From an uncultured Oscillospiraceae bacterium (GTDB taxonomy: Bacteria; Bacillota; Clostridia; Oscillospirales; Oscillospiraceae): a stretch of 14,826 nucleotides of DNA. Positions 1 to 8,152 of this stretch are shown piece after piece (within the stretch, counting starts at the first letter, position 1; each line of letters begins with the position of its first letter). The stretch is taken from assembly GCA_934655875.1 (NCBI GenBank), contig CAKUHB010000044.1, positions 1 through 14,826 of the forward strand. Direction: 5' to 3'. Under the pieces are notes generated by a model that did not search any database, was not told where the DNA came from, and saw nothing but the letters and a program-made list of their open reading frames with translations. A program made the position numbers and the translations under genes.

Positions 1-61
1 CCTTGACCTCTGATACGATAAAGAGCATGACACGGCGTAGTTGGATAATCAATTGTTTTAA

Positions 62-322
62 TTAGATTTTAGTATCACTCATCCGCCCGGACAAATAGGC
101 TTCGACCGCCTCGCGCTTGATCTCCTTGGAGTAGTGATGGTTTCCGGCCCGATGGCATAGACCTTCCGTGCCAAACATTTCATAATTTAACAGCCATTTT
201 TGTAGTGTACTCCGGCTCACGCCAAATCTCGCTGCGGACTGATTGAGACTTTCCGTTCCGATGAGACTGTGTTTTACCGCAATGATTTTGATTTCCGAAC
301 TCACATAATTCATTACTGACAT
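62..322 (-). pseudogene. IS3-type transposase OrfA, truncated
   Basis: This encodes the DNA-binding N-terminal part of an IS3/IS150-type transposase. A helix-turn-helix is visible in the stretch NQSAARFGVSRSTLQKWLLN, followed by the start of a second helical repeat (YSKEIKREAVEAYLSG). The start chosen is ATG at 322-320, because GGGGAG at 335-330 lies 7 nt upstream. A TTG at 352 and an ATG at 337-335 are in frame but have poorer context. The frame stops after about 86 residues, in the middle of the second helical repeat, whereas complete OrfA proteins of this type are clearly longer and continue into a second helix-turn-helix and a coiled coil. The last residues (MSDTKI) do not look like the family, so the sequence changes identity near base 70. 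The product is probably non-functional. Confidence 0.7.
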
Positions 323-326
323 AAGA

Positions 327-389
327 ATGCTCCCCATCTGAAGAAGTTGCAAATTTTTACTCTCTGCTTGTCTACTCTATGGGGAGCAT
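327..389 (-). promoter_or_regulatory. Fold-back hairpin covering the OrfA ribosome binding site
   Basis: ATGGGGAGCAT at 379-389 is the exact reverse complement of ATGCTCCCCAT at 327-337: 11 perfect pairs with 41 nt between. On the minus-strand RNA the proximal arm contains the GGGGAG Shine-Dalgarno of OrfA, while the distal arm lies at the element's outer end. Only transcripts entering from outside the element would contain both arms and hide the site. Such protection from read-through is known for IS10 and IS50. Its operation here is inferred. Confidence 0.55.
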
Positions 390-390
390 A

Positions 391-840
391 TCACATGCGC
401 TTGAGACCGTCGCAGTGGACCTCCACGTCGGACTCGTAGTCAATTTCTTCGTTCGGCAGGCTGTTGTATACGCGGATGAGGCAGTTGCCGCCGCCGCGGT
501 TGATGATGTCCTCAGTTTTGAACCAGTGGAAGTGATTCGCGGCCATCTGGCCCTCTTTCAGATACAGCAGCTTCTCCGCGTAGACCTTCGGATATTTTTC
601 CGGCTGCGTGCGGCAGCCGTTGCGGATGGTGATAAGAGAGAACCCGAATTTGTCAAAGTTACCGAGGCCGTAATCGGTAATATCCCAGCCGAGCATGCAG
701 TCGCGCACTTCGTCGTACTCGTGGCCCTTGGTTTTCCATTCTTCCGGCGTGAAATGGCAGAACGGCGGCAGGTAGCAGTGCTCCCGCGCGCACATGGCTT
801 CAATTTCTTTTTGTGCTTTGTTAATTTCAGAGCGTTTCAT
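391..840 (-). pseudogene. D-lyxose (D-lyxose/D-mannose) ketol-isomerase, C-terminus lost to IS insertion
   Basis: The product is recognised as the cupin-fold sugar isomerase family that converts D-lyxose to D-xylulose, often also D-mannose to D-fructose, using Mn2+. Family blocks are clear: LPPF near residue 24, GHEYDEVRDCMLGWDITD at 39-56, and the metal motif NHFHWFKTED with H103, H105 and E110. The start ATG at 840-838 has GGGAG 7 nt upstream; the ATG at 846 is too close to that site. The gene begins 25 bp after the GH106-like gene and was evidently the third gene of that operon. It ends at 149 residues, against roughly 225 in the family, directly after DGLKR, where an IS3-type left end starts. 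The missing part carries the fourth metal-ligand histidine and the end of the barrel, so activity is unlikely. The remainder may lie left of the window. Confidence 0.85.
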
Positions 841-865
841 TTTCATTCTCCCGTTGATAAAGCAA

Positions 866-3790
866 TCAAAGCAGATTACATTCCATCCGCAATACGTCCA
901 GCCCAAACCGCACAAACGCATAATTTTCCCGATATCCCTCGCTTTTTCCGTCGTGCCAGCTTCCGTAGAGCGAAAACAGCGTCGGATCGACGAAAAGCGG
1001 CTCAGACTCCGCTGCGTTGTGGTGCGGGCCCAAAAGATTGCGGTTGCTGGCCATCAGTTCCAGTTCCAGCGTGTTTTCACCCGGATGCAGATACGGTGAG
1101 AGATCGAGCATATCGCTAAAAAGCAGCGTTCCGGCTTTCTGTCCGTTTACAAATACGCGCACATACTGGATACGGCCCGCGCAGCGAAGCTGCCAGTGCG
1201 TATCCTGCACGGTGATCGTGCGCTTCAGGCGCATGGCCCCGTGGAAGAACGGGAAGCCCTGCACCGTAATATCCTGCAAGTCAAGGTCTGTGGCCGGAGC
1301 ACAGAGACGGAAGCGGTCGCCGAATCGAACGCCGTTTTCACCCGCCTGCCAGCCGGAATCCGGCCGCACGGAGAAGCTCCCGAACAGGTACATGGCTTCG
1401 ATATTCGTCTCATAGCTGACACAGTTCATGAGCGTCTCCGTGACCTCGCCGTTTCCGTAATAGAAGCCGTTGAACACGTCATACGTCTGCTGCGACTGGA
1501 AATAATCCAACTCCAATACGATCTTGTTTTCGCCTTTCCTTGCAAGCGCGGCAATGTTTCCACGCACAAACGAGCGATCAAGGACCCCCTGACCGGTCAG
1601 GCTGATTTCCGTGCCGTTCACAGATAGTTTTGTGTGTTGGAGCGTTTCCAGCTCCAGCGTCAGATCATCCGGCAGGTGATCTGCCGCAAACGCATAACGC
1701 AGCCAGATCTTCCGATTCGTTTTCTCCCGCAGCAGGCGCTCGGAGATATACGGAACCGGCAGCGGCTCTGTATACGTCTTGCCGTCATAGCTCAGCGCCG
1801 CCATATCCAGCGTCAGACTGTTCTGCACCGGCGCGGACAGCGTCCATTTCCCGCCCAGCTCCATTGTCTCGGCAATGGGGCTTTTCCGCGCCTGCGGCAT
1901 CGCGGAATCGTTCTGCATGAGAAGCACAGACTCACCGGGGGCAAGATGCAGCTTTGCTGTAAGCCCATCCGCCGTCTTTTCAAAGGCAGCTGCTTTCGTT
2001 TCATGCGTCAGCAGATCGTATGCCTCCACGCCCGCAAACGGAAGTTTTACAGACATGTCAGCTGTGTCCGTCTCAGACAGATTGACTGCAAACAGGAAAT
2101 TTCCATTCTCCGCAAAGCGGAGCGTGCAGCGCACGTCGCGGTTTGCCTCCGGCAGAAGCGCACGTTTCTGCACAAGCTCGTCCCATGTGAGATTGCCTTG
2201 CAGGAAGCTGAGATCGGCAAGCTCGCCGTCAATGCGCGTGGGCTTCCGCCCCGCCAGCATCAGCCGTCCGCCCTGCGCGAGATAGTCCCGCAGAAGCTCG
2301 GCGGTACTGCTGTCCAGCGTGTCGCAGTCGGGAATCACAACGAAGGAATAGGTACACTGTCCAATGGTCAGCCTGCCGTCCTTGACGCTGCCGTACTTCT
2401 CCATCAGCCGCTCGTCGCCGTAGTGATGGCCGATGCCAGCCGCGCCGAAGCGCTCAATGAGCACGTTGAACGGTTCGCCAACGTTGCGCACCGACGCTTC
2501 ATCGTTCGCACGGTCAAACGTCAGATAGGCCGAATGTATCGGATGGAGAATCAGCACATCCGCCTGTTCGCGGCTGTTGGCAAGCAGATAGCCCAGTTCC
2601 GTGAAATAGTCGTCGAATGTCTTTAATTCATCCGTCCACGGATTGTGCTCCGAATAAAACGCCGGATAATCCCGCTTGCGCTGGCCGCGGATGGAATAGG
2701 GGTACAGATGCTGGCACATGAGGTTTACGCCGTTCACATACTGCCATTCGGCGATGCGCTTGAGTTCTTTCGGCGTCACGTCCCAGCCCGCGCAGGCGAA
2801 CGTCTCCGTCAGCACCTGCTTTTTGCCAAGCTGCTGCGCGGCGGACGAAACCTGCCGCGGGGCCAGCTCCGTGCCGATTTTGCGCCCCAGCCAGTCCACG
2901 CCCGGAATGCTCTCGTACTCATAAAACGGCATCACGCCTGCACAGCACCACATCTGCGTGTAAAGCTGGCTCTCCTCGACTGTGTGACCAGTCAGACGGC
3001 AGTTGTGTTCTATGCACCAGCGGTAAACGCGACCCATGAAGTTTTCGGTATAGAGCACGTTCATCAGCCTCCAGTAGCGAAAGCGGAAACCGGGTGCTTC
3101 TTCGCAGTCCACAAACAGCGCGCCGAGCAGATCGAGAATATCTGCACCGTAGGCTTTTTTGTACTCGGTCAGCAGCATCGGCGTGTAGGCCGTCTCATAG
3201 CGGAAATACTGCGGCTCATCGGTGAAAAAGCCCGCGATGCCCTTGCCGAACTCTGCACCGAAGCGTTCAAAATATTTCTCGTGCGTCAGAGCAAGAAACG
3301 CATCCGTGATACGCGGGTCAAGGATATCGACCGTGGAGGAATTCTGGCAGTCGTAGACACAGAGATGCTCTGAAATGCCATTCTCTGTGCCGGTGACGCG
3401 GCGAATATGACCGTTTTCCAGCGTGTAAACGCCAAGCGCGGCTGCATCAAAGTCCGTTTTTCGCTCAAAGCGCAGATAGTGCGCCCAGTTTTCCGGATTT
3501 TCCAGCAGCTTGCCGCCGGCGAAGCCGCTCGGCCAGCCGTTTTCATCGTAGCACCACGCCTGCATCCCGCGCTTTTTCGCCTCGTCAACGGATGCCTCCA
3601 CCGCACGAAACCAGTCCTCGCTCAGATACTCGGTTTCAAGTCCGCCCCGCGCGTGCATAAAGAATCCGCCCATGCCCGCGTCTTGCATCGCACCGATCTG
3701 CCGCCGCAGCTCGTCCGGCTCTAATTTGTCGTTCCAGCTCCAGAATGGAACAGGGCGACAAAAGACTGAAATCAGGTCAGTTGATTTCAT
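866..3790 (-). CDS. GH106-like glycoside hydrolase, putative alpha-L-rhamnosidase
   Basis: This is a 974-residue cytoplasmic glycosidase without a signal peptide. The N-terminal half is a TIM-barrel-like catalytic region opening with PFWSWNDKLEPDELRRQI and GGFFMHARGGLETEYLS, then YDENGWPSGFAGG, typical of Firmicutes proteins annotated as GH106-like. Acidic residues in conserved settings, any of which could be catalytic, are D191-E192 (FFTDEPQYF), E272-E273 (GHTVEES) and E329 (VLTETFACAGWD). A Rossmann-like middle part (DVLILHPIHSAYL, GGRLMLAGRKP) follows, and C-terminal beta-sandwich modules end with GH2-type sugar-binding features (VRVFVNGQKAG, LELELMASNRNLLGPHH). A perfect AGGAGG at 3805-3800, inside the end of the upstream regulator gene, lies 9 nt before ATG 3790. 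The 14-bp overlap implies coupling. GH106 enzymes release terminal L-rhamnose from pectic glycans. The family call is fairly firm; the substrate is inferred. Confidence 0.75.
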   Translation of the reverse strand: MKSTDLISVFCRPVPFWSWNDKLEPDELRRQIGAMQDAGMGGFFMHARGGLETEYLSEDWFRAVEASVDEAKKRGMQAWCYDENGWPSGFAGGKLLENPENWAHYLRFERKTDFDAAALGVYTLENGHIRRVTGTENGISEHLCVYDCQNSSTVDILDPRITDAFLALTHEKYFERFGAEFGKGIAGFFTDEPQYFRYETAYTPMLLTEYKKAYGADILDLLGALFVDCEEAPGFRFRYWRLMNVLYTENFMGRVYRWCIEHNCRLTGHTVEESQLYTQMWCCAGVMPFYEYESIPGVDWLGRKIGTELAPRQVSSAAQQLGKKQVLTETFACAGWDVTPKELKRIAEWQYVNGVNLMCQHLYPYSIRGQRKRDYPAFYSEHNPWTDELKTFDDYFTELGYLLANSREQADVLILHPIHSAYLTFDRANDEASVRNVGEPFNVLIERFGAAGIGHHYGDERLMEKYGSVKDGRLTIGQCTYSFVVIPDCDTLDSSTAELLRDYLAQGGRLMLAGRKPTRIDGELADLSFLQGNLTWDELVQKRALLPEANRDVRCTLRFAENGNFLFAVNLSETDTADMSVKLPFAGVEAYDLLTHETKAAAFEKTADGLTAKLHLAPGESVLLMQNDSAMPQARKSPIAETMELGGKWTLSAPVQNSLTLDMAALSYDGKTYTEPLPVPYISERLLREKTNRKIWLRYAFAADHLPDDLTLELETLQHTKLSVNGTEISLTGQGVLDRSFVRGNIAALARKGENKIVLELDYFQSQQTYDVFNGFYYGNGEVTETLMNCVSYETNIEAMYLFGSFSVRPDSGWQAGENGVRFGDRFRLCAPATDLDLQDITVQGFPFFHGAMRLKRTITVQDTHWQLRCAGRIQYVRVFVNGQKAGTLLFSDMLDLSPYLHPGENTLELELMASNRNLLGPHHNAAESEPLFVDPTLFSLYGSWHDGKSEGYRENYAFVRFGLDVLRMECNLL

Positions 3791-6026
3791 TGTTATAGGC
3801 CTCCTTTGTGTCCGCTCGGTTCAGACGGTTTGCGCGATATTCACTCGGCGTAACTGCGTAGTGGCGCTTAAATACGGTGTAGAAATAGTTGGAATTTCCG
3901 AAACCGGTTCGTTCTGCAATTTCACTGATCGGCACGTCGGTCTGCGCCAAAAACTCCGTCGCCTTATTCAGACGCAGACGGCGCAGATAGGCCGAAATGC
4001 TGCTGCCGGTGGCAGCCTTGAAAATATTCTGAATGTGCGACGCGGACAGACCGACATGATCGGCCAGCGCATCGATGTTCAGCTTCGGATCGGCATAGTT
4101 GCGCTCGATATAGCCGATGAGCGCGTCGATATAGTTGCTGCGGTTGTCAATGCTGGCAAATGCACAGGAGACATCCTGCACCAGATCCAGAAACAGCCGC
4201 TTGACTGCACGAGAAGACTCTGCACGCAGAGCCTCCGTGCGGAAGCGCGAGGGGTTATATTCCATCGTCACGGCATAGGCGCGCTTGAACGTTGCAATAT
4301 ATTCAGAAACGCCTGCAATCAGCAGATCCAGCGTATACGGCACATCTGCTGTCGGTTCGAACCATGCGTCAAAGAAGCCCGCAAGCGCTGCAGCGGCATC
4401 GTCAAAGCGCTGGGTGCAGAGAGCTTGTACTACCTCACTGCGGATCTGCTCTGCCTGTGCCTTGCCAAAGGCTGGACGTGCATCCAGCTCTGTGCGGGAA
4501 ACAAAGTGACCGGCGGGATAGAAATATAGCAGATCCAGCCGCTCGTTCAGTGTGCGGTAGGCTGCGGGAAGCTGATCGACGGCAGAAATTCCATTGCACC
4601 AGACGCCAGAGACGGAAAACTGCGCGGCTTCAGAGAACGCTGCGCAAAGCGTTTGGGCAAGCGTCTGCGTGTCTACCGCATCCGGCTGCTCACAGACAAG
4701 GAGGAACCGGCCCTGCAGCATATCGACCAATTCATAGCGTTTCCCCTGCGGCAGCGTCTTGTCCAGCTGCTCCTGCAGCAGAAAATGCGTTCTGCGGTAC
4801 GACATATTCTGATTGTCATCCGAAAGCTCCCGCAGCCGGAGCTGGAGCAGGAACAGCGCAAAGCCGGAATATTGCTCCAACTCGATGCCATTGTCGGAAA
4901 ATTGCCGTCCGATGACAAAATCACTGCTTCGGAGCGTAAAAAAGCTGCGGAGAATGGCGTGCTTGATATAGCTGTAGTTTTCGGCGTAGCGCTTTTCCGA
5001 AAGCGTATACTGCGTTTGAAGCGCAGCATATTCACGGTTGATACGGATTGTCAGATAGACGGAGATCAATACGGCGAATACCACGATGCCCAGATAGAAC
5101 AGCAAAAACCAGCGCGTCAGCGCACGGAGCTGTGATGAAATGGCCGAGTCGCTGATGCAGCTGATAAAATACAGGTCTGTATCGGCAGAGCGCGACCATG
5201 TGCAGATCGCATTCGCCTCCTGCACGACCATTTGGCCGCTTTCTGCGGCCCCGCCCAGCACAGCTTCGATCACGGCATCCGTCTGTTCCTGTTCCAGCAG
5301 CGTCATGCCGCTTGTGTAGGTCTGTCCGTTTGCACCCACGATCAGAAGCTGACGCTCCGTGCCGTTTGCCATACCGTAGCCGAGCTGCATCAGCCGCTCG
5401 GCGCTGATATTCGCAACAAAGAAGCCATTATAGCGATTGAGCGAGGTTCTGACCGGCAGAACATAACTGAAAACGGTTTTGTCGGAGGACGTACTGCGGT
5501 AGCGAAGTTGGCGCATTGCCGGCTTTTGCGTCACACGGGACACAGCTGCAAGATTCCGAACGAACGCTGCGTCGAAAAAGTCATCCAGTGTACCAAATGA
5601 TAACTGATAGGTGTTGCCATTGGCGTAGGCATAACAGATACAGTCTTCCTCTGCACAATAAATGTATACAGAGTCCAGCCATGACGACGCGCGCGTATAG
5701 TTTTGCAGCAGCTGCATGGATTGAATGACCGACAGGCTTTCTGTATCCATGGAGTAGATCAGCTGCAAAAGTTTCGGATCGCCGTTGAGTTGCGTGAGCA
5801 TGGACGAAGCGGTGTCCTGCATGATGGAGGCGGAATAGCTGACGTTCGAGACAATATCCTGCTCTGCGAGATAGGACTGTTCCAGACTCCGTTTTTTGAC
5901 GTTCTGATAAATGAGCAGAAAAACGAAGGATACCAGCAGCAGGCAGAAAACTAGAATGCCGCTGAGTACCTTAATAAAAAAGCTGTTCTTTCGATCGGTC
6001 GGAATATTGGACTTGATCAGCCGCAC
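3777..6026 (-). CDS. Membrane-anchored AraC-family transcriptional regulator with extracellular sensor
   Basis: This is a one-component sensor-regulator of 749 residues. A short cytoplasmic N-terminus is followed by a membrane segment at about 17-41, an extracellular cache-like region of roughly 260 residues, and a second membrane segment at about 304-326 (FLLFYLGIVVFAVLISVYL). A cytoplasmic linker leads to a C-terminal AraC DNA-binding domain with two helix-turn-helix units: NIDALADHVGLSASHIQNIF, and VPISEIAERTGFGNSNYF with the VFKRHYAVTPSEYR signature. The architecture matches B. subtilis YesS, which controls rhamnogalacturonan genes. The start is GTG at 6026, with AAGGA 6 nt upstream; no nearby ATG fits. 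The gene is first in the minus-strand operon and divergent from the ABC importer, whose control region carries a direct-repeat array suited to such a regulator. It probably activates the importer, and perhaps itself, when a glycan ligand or its binding protein is sensed outside. Confidence 0.88.
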   Translation of the reverse strand: MRLIKSNIPTDRKNSFFIKVLSGILVFCLLLVSFVFLLIYQNVKKRSLEQSYLAEQDIVSNVSYSASIMQDTASSMLTQLNGDPKLLQLIYSMDTESLSVIQSMQLLQNYTRASSWLDSVYIYCAEEDCICYAYANGNTYQLSFGTLDDFFDAAFVRNLAAVSRVTQKPAMRQLRYRSTSSDKTVFSYVLPVRTSLNRYNGFFVANISAERLMQLGYGMANGTERQLLIVGANGQTYTSGMTLLEQEQTDAVIEAVLGGAAESGQMVVQEANAICTWSRSADTDLYFISCISDSAISSQLRALTRWFLLFYLGIVVFAVLISVYLTIRINREYAALQTQYTLSEKRYAENYSYIKHAILRSFFTLRSSDFVIGRQFSDNGIELEQYSGFALFLLQLRLRELSDDNQNMSYRRTHFLLQEQLDKTLPQGKRYELVDMLQGRFLLVCEQPDAVDTQTLAQTLCAAFSEAAQFSVSGVWCNGISAVDQLPAAYRTLNERLDLLYFYPAGHFVSRTELDARPAFGKAQAEQIRSEVVQALCTQRFDDAAAALAGFFDAWFEPTADVPYTLDLLIAGVSEYIATFKRAYAVTMEYNPSRFRTEALRAESSRAVKRLFLDLVQDVSCAFASIDNRSNYIDALIGYIERNYADPKLNIDALADHVGLSASHIQNIFKAATGSSISAYLRRLRLNKATEFLAQTDVPISEIAERTGFGNSNYFYTVFKRHYAVTPSEYRANRLNRADTKEAYNNEIN

Positions 6027-6096
6027 GAGTTGTCCTTCCCCCCCTCTTCATGCAGAGCATTGCAACTATGCAGTTTCCACAAAGCGGATGGTGAAA

Positions 6097-6125
6097 ACTA
6101 TTTGCATACCTAAAAAATATCACAA
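6097..6125 (-). promoter_or_regulatory. Possible promoter of the regulator operon
   Basis: On the minus strand TTGTGA (6125-6120) and AATAGT (6102-6097) are 17 bp apart, each matching four of six consensus bases. This would start transcription near 6090 and give a leader of about 64 nt before GTG 6026. It is the best pair seen but weak. The repeat array lies just upstream of it, so shared control is possible. Confidence 0.3.
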
Positions 6126-6155
6126 TCCCAACGCACATTTCAACATAATCATAAA

Positions 6156-6225
6156 AATTCAAAGTCGCGCTCAAAAATCAAAGTCCGCTTTCAGGGCAAT
6201 TCAAAGCAATCGTGAGAATTCAAAG
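6156..6225 (+). promoter_or_regulatory. Four direct repeats, probable AraC-type operator array
   Basis: AATTCAAAG occurs at 6156-6164, 6198-6206 and 6217-6225, and the one-base variant AAATCAAAG at 6175-6183. Start-to-start spacings are 19, 23 and 19 bp, so the four copies form two pairs exactly 42 bp (four helical turns) apart. AraC-family regulators typically bind direct repeats about two turns apart. The last copy directly abuts the -35 region of the importer promoter, as in class II activation. The adjacent membrane AraC-type regulator is the obvious candidate protein; this link is inference. Confidence 0.6.
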
Positions 6226-6254
6226 ATTACAAATGTGCACCTCGCCACTATACT
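6226..6254 (+). promoter_or_regulatory. Promoter of the ABC importer operon
   Basis: ATTACA (6226-6231) and TATACT (6249-6254) are separated by 17 bp. The -10 is good (five of six bases) and the -35 is poor, as expected of an activator-dependent promoter. The fourth operator repeat ends at 6225, immediately before the -35. A start near 6261 would leave a leader of about 40 nt. The importer's AGAGGTGG ribosome binding site follows at 6284-6291. Confidence 0.55.
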
Positions 6255-6300
6255 GAATTTAGCGAAAACGACAACGAGAAGACAGAGGTGGTTCGTATTG

Positions 6301-7266
6301 ATGAAAGCAGAAACGAAAAAACAGGAGCCGGGCACGATCCGCAGACGATCTTCTTATTATAACCGGAGCCTGCACAAGGATAACCGTCAGCTGTTTTCCA
6401 TGTGCGTGCCGGGCATCATTCTTCTGGCGCTGTTTGCGTATCTGCCGATGTTCGGTCTGGTGCTGGCATTCAAGAATTATAAATTCAATCTTGGCATCTT
6501 CGGAAGCGAATGGGTCGGGTTCAAGAATTTTGAGTTTTTCTTCACATCCGGTACCTTCGGACGGCTGATCCGCAATACGCTGGGACTGAACCTGCTGTTC
6601 CTGCTGTGCAACACGGTCATCACCGTTCTGCTGGCGCTTCTTTTATATGAGATCAACAGCCGCCACGCGATCAAGGCGTTCCAGACGGTGATCTTCCTGC
6701 CGTTTATCGTTTCATGGGTCGCCGCGTCGTATGCGCTCTACGCAAACCTCGCCGACGTCAACGGCATTGTCAACGGAATCCTGACGTTCTTCGGAAAAGA
6801 AACGGTTTCATGGTACACAACGCCAAAATGGTGGCCCTACATTCTGCTTGTCTGCTATCTGTGGAAGAACATGGGCTACGGCATTATTATTTATTACGGA
6901 AATCTGCTGTCGATCGACAAATCCTATTTTGAAGCGGCGCAGCTCGACGGCGCAACACGCTGGCAGATCATGTGGAAGATCTCGTATCCGTTTATCCGTC
7001 CGATCGTAACCATGTTCTTTATTTTGTCGCTTGGCCGGATCTTCAGCGCAGACTTTGGTATGTTCTATTATCTGACCAAAAACTCCAGCATGCTCTACAG
7101 TGTGACGGATGTGATCGACACCTATGTTTATCGCGCACTGCGCGTGACTGGCGACGTGGGTATGTCCACGGCCATCGGCCTGTGTCAGTCGGTTGTCGGA
7201 TTCATCATTCTGATCGCGGCAAATAAGATCACGAAAAAAATCAACGGAGAGGGGACGCTGTTTTAA
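6301..7266 (+). CDS. lplB: ABC sugar transporter permease, LplB family
   Basis: This is a 321-residue inner-membrane permease of a carbohydrate uptake (CUT1) ABC importer. About six hydrophobic segments are visible, the first at about 31-57 (VPGIILLALFAYLPMFGLVLAF). The cytoplasmic EAA loop that contacts the ATPase begins at E211 (EAAQLDGATRWQIMW...P). The LplB/YteP type is linked in Bacillus to complex polysaccharide-derived oligosaccharides such as rhamnogalacturonan pieces. ATG 6301 is chosen because AGAGGTGG lies 9 nt upstream; the frame stays open much further upstream but that stretch is promoter DNA. The stop codon overlaps the next start by one base (TAATG), so the two permeases are made together. 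No ATPase gene lies nearby, so a shared MsmX-type ATPase is probably used. Confidence 0.92.
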   Translation: MKAETKKQEPGTIRRRSSYYNRSLHKDNRQLFSMCVPGIILLALFAYLPMFGLVLAFKNYKFNLGIFGSEWVGFKNFEFFFTSGTFGRLIRNTLGLNLLFLLCNTVITVLLALLLYEINSRHAIKAFQTVIFLPFIVSWVAASYALYANLADVNGIVNGILTFFGKETVSWYTTPKWWPYILLVCYLWKNMGYGIIIYYGNLLSIDKSYFEAAQLDGATRWQIMWKISYPFIRPIVTMFFILSLGRIFSADFGMFYYLTKNSSMLYSVTDVIDTYVYRALRVTGDVGMSTAIGLCQSVVGFIILIAANKITKKINGEGTLF

Positions 7267-8147
7267 TGAAAAAGAAAAACCGTATTGGAACAGTGTTCAT
7301 CTATCTGATTTTCATCGTGCTCTGTCTTGCAATTCTGTATCCGTTTCTCTGTGTGCTGTCCGTGTCGCTTTCCAGTGCCGAGGACATCAAGCTGTATGGC
7401 TTCCGCGTGCTCCCGAAGCATCTGGATTTCTCGGCCTATTCCTATCTGTTCCGTGACAGTAAGATGCTCTGGCAGGCTTACGGCACCACGATTTTTGTCA
7501 GCGTCGTCGGAACGGCTATCGGCTGTCTGGTCACAAGTTTGTATGCCTATGCGATCTCACGCACAACGTTCCGCTGGCGCGGTGTGCTGTCACTGTTCGT
7601 AACGTTTACAATGTTTTTCAGCGGGGGCATGGCGGCACAGTACATTACATACGTGAAGTTGCTGAATCTGAAGAATTCCATCTGGGTTCTGATCCTGCCG
7701 GGCGCATTTACCGCCATGAACACGATCGTCATGCGTGCCTATTACGAAAAACTCCCCTACAGCATGATCGAATCTGCCAAAATCGACGGTGCAAGTGAGT
7801 ACCAGATTTTCTGGCGCATGATGTTCCCGCTTGCAAAGCCTGCGTTGGCCACAATCTGCCTGACACTGTTTGTCGCCTATTGGAACGCCTACTATGAGGC
7901 CATGATGTATATGGATACCGGCAATTATGTGACGATTCAGCTGCTTTTGCAGCGTATGCTGGAAAAGGTCGACTTTCTCAAGAATAACGCGTCTACGGGG
8001 CTGCTCGGCGCAGAAGCCGCAAAGCTTCCAGGCGAGGCCATGCGTATGGCAATGTGCGTGCTGACAGTCGCGCCGATGCTGCTGGTGTTCCCTCGCTTCC
8101 AAAAATATTTCGTCAAGGGTATGGCAATCGGATCTGTCAAAGAATAA
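7266..8147 (+). CDS. ABC sugar transporter permease, LplC/YtcP (UgpE-like) family
   Basis: This is the second permease of the importer, 293 residues, forming the channel with the LplB-type partner. The first membrane segment is at about 9-33 (VFIYLIFIVLCLAILYPFLC). An SLSSAEDI segment and several further hydrophobic helices follow. The EAA loop begins near E169 (ESAKIDGASEYQIFW...P). The C-terminus (PRFQKYFVKGMAIGSVKE) is the common ending of this family. Translation starts at ATG 7266, overlapping the upstream stop by one base, with a purine-rich GGAGAGGGG at 7246-7254. The binding-protein gene follows after 51 bp. Confidence 0.92.
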   Translation: MKKKNRIGTVFIYLIFIVLCLAILYPFLCVLSVSLSSAEDIKLYGFRVLPKHLDFSAYSYLFRDSKMLWQAYGTTIFVSVVGTAIGCLVTSLYAYAISRTTFRWRGVLSLFVTFTMFFSGGMAAQYITYVKLLNLKNSIWVLILPGAFTAMNTIVMRAYYEKLPYSMIESAKIDGASEYQIFWRMMFPLAKPALATICLTLFVAYWNAYYEAMMYMDTGNYVTIQLLLQRMLEKVDFLKNNASTGLLGAEAAKLPGEAMRMAMCVLTVAPMLLVFPRFQKYFVKGMAIGSVKE

Positions 8148-8152
8148 AATCA

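Larger units (their letters stand above)
1..395 (-). mobile_element. Left end of an IS3-type insertion element, partial
   Basis: The truncated transposase OrfA reads away from the rhamnosidase operon. Its left border falls at about 390-397, where the isomerase reading frame is abruptly lost. Read on the minus strand, the border region shows TG followed by ATGCTCCCCAT at 389-379, which fits the 5'-TG ends usual in IS3-family elements. The exact terminal base and any target duplication cannot be fixed because the other end lies outside the window. Bases 1-61 show neither a continuation of OrfA nor any recognisable OrfB, so the element is either internally rearranged or ends near base 70. Confidence 0.6.

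Noticed and set aside
379..1119. A 246-codon plus-strand frame over the isomerase and the end of the GH106-like gene.
   Set aside because: It mirrors clear minus-strand coding and has no ribosome binding site or family features.
6259..6275. A catabolite-repression (cre)-like sequence, CGAAAACGACAAC, near the importer transcription start.
   Set aside because: It departs from the cre consensus at two positions, including the conserved T at the start, and similar matches are expected by chance.
5911..6300. Upstream extension of the LplB-type permease in the same frame.
   Set aside because: It would run through the regulator's 5' end, the operator repeats and the promoter; ATG 6301 has a good ribosome binding site and the family's normal start.
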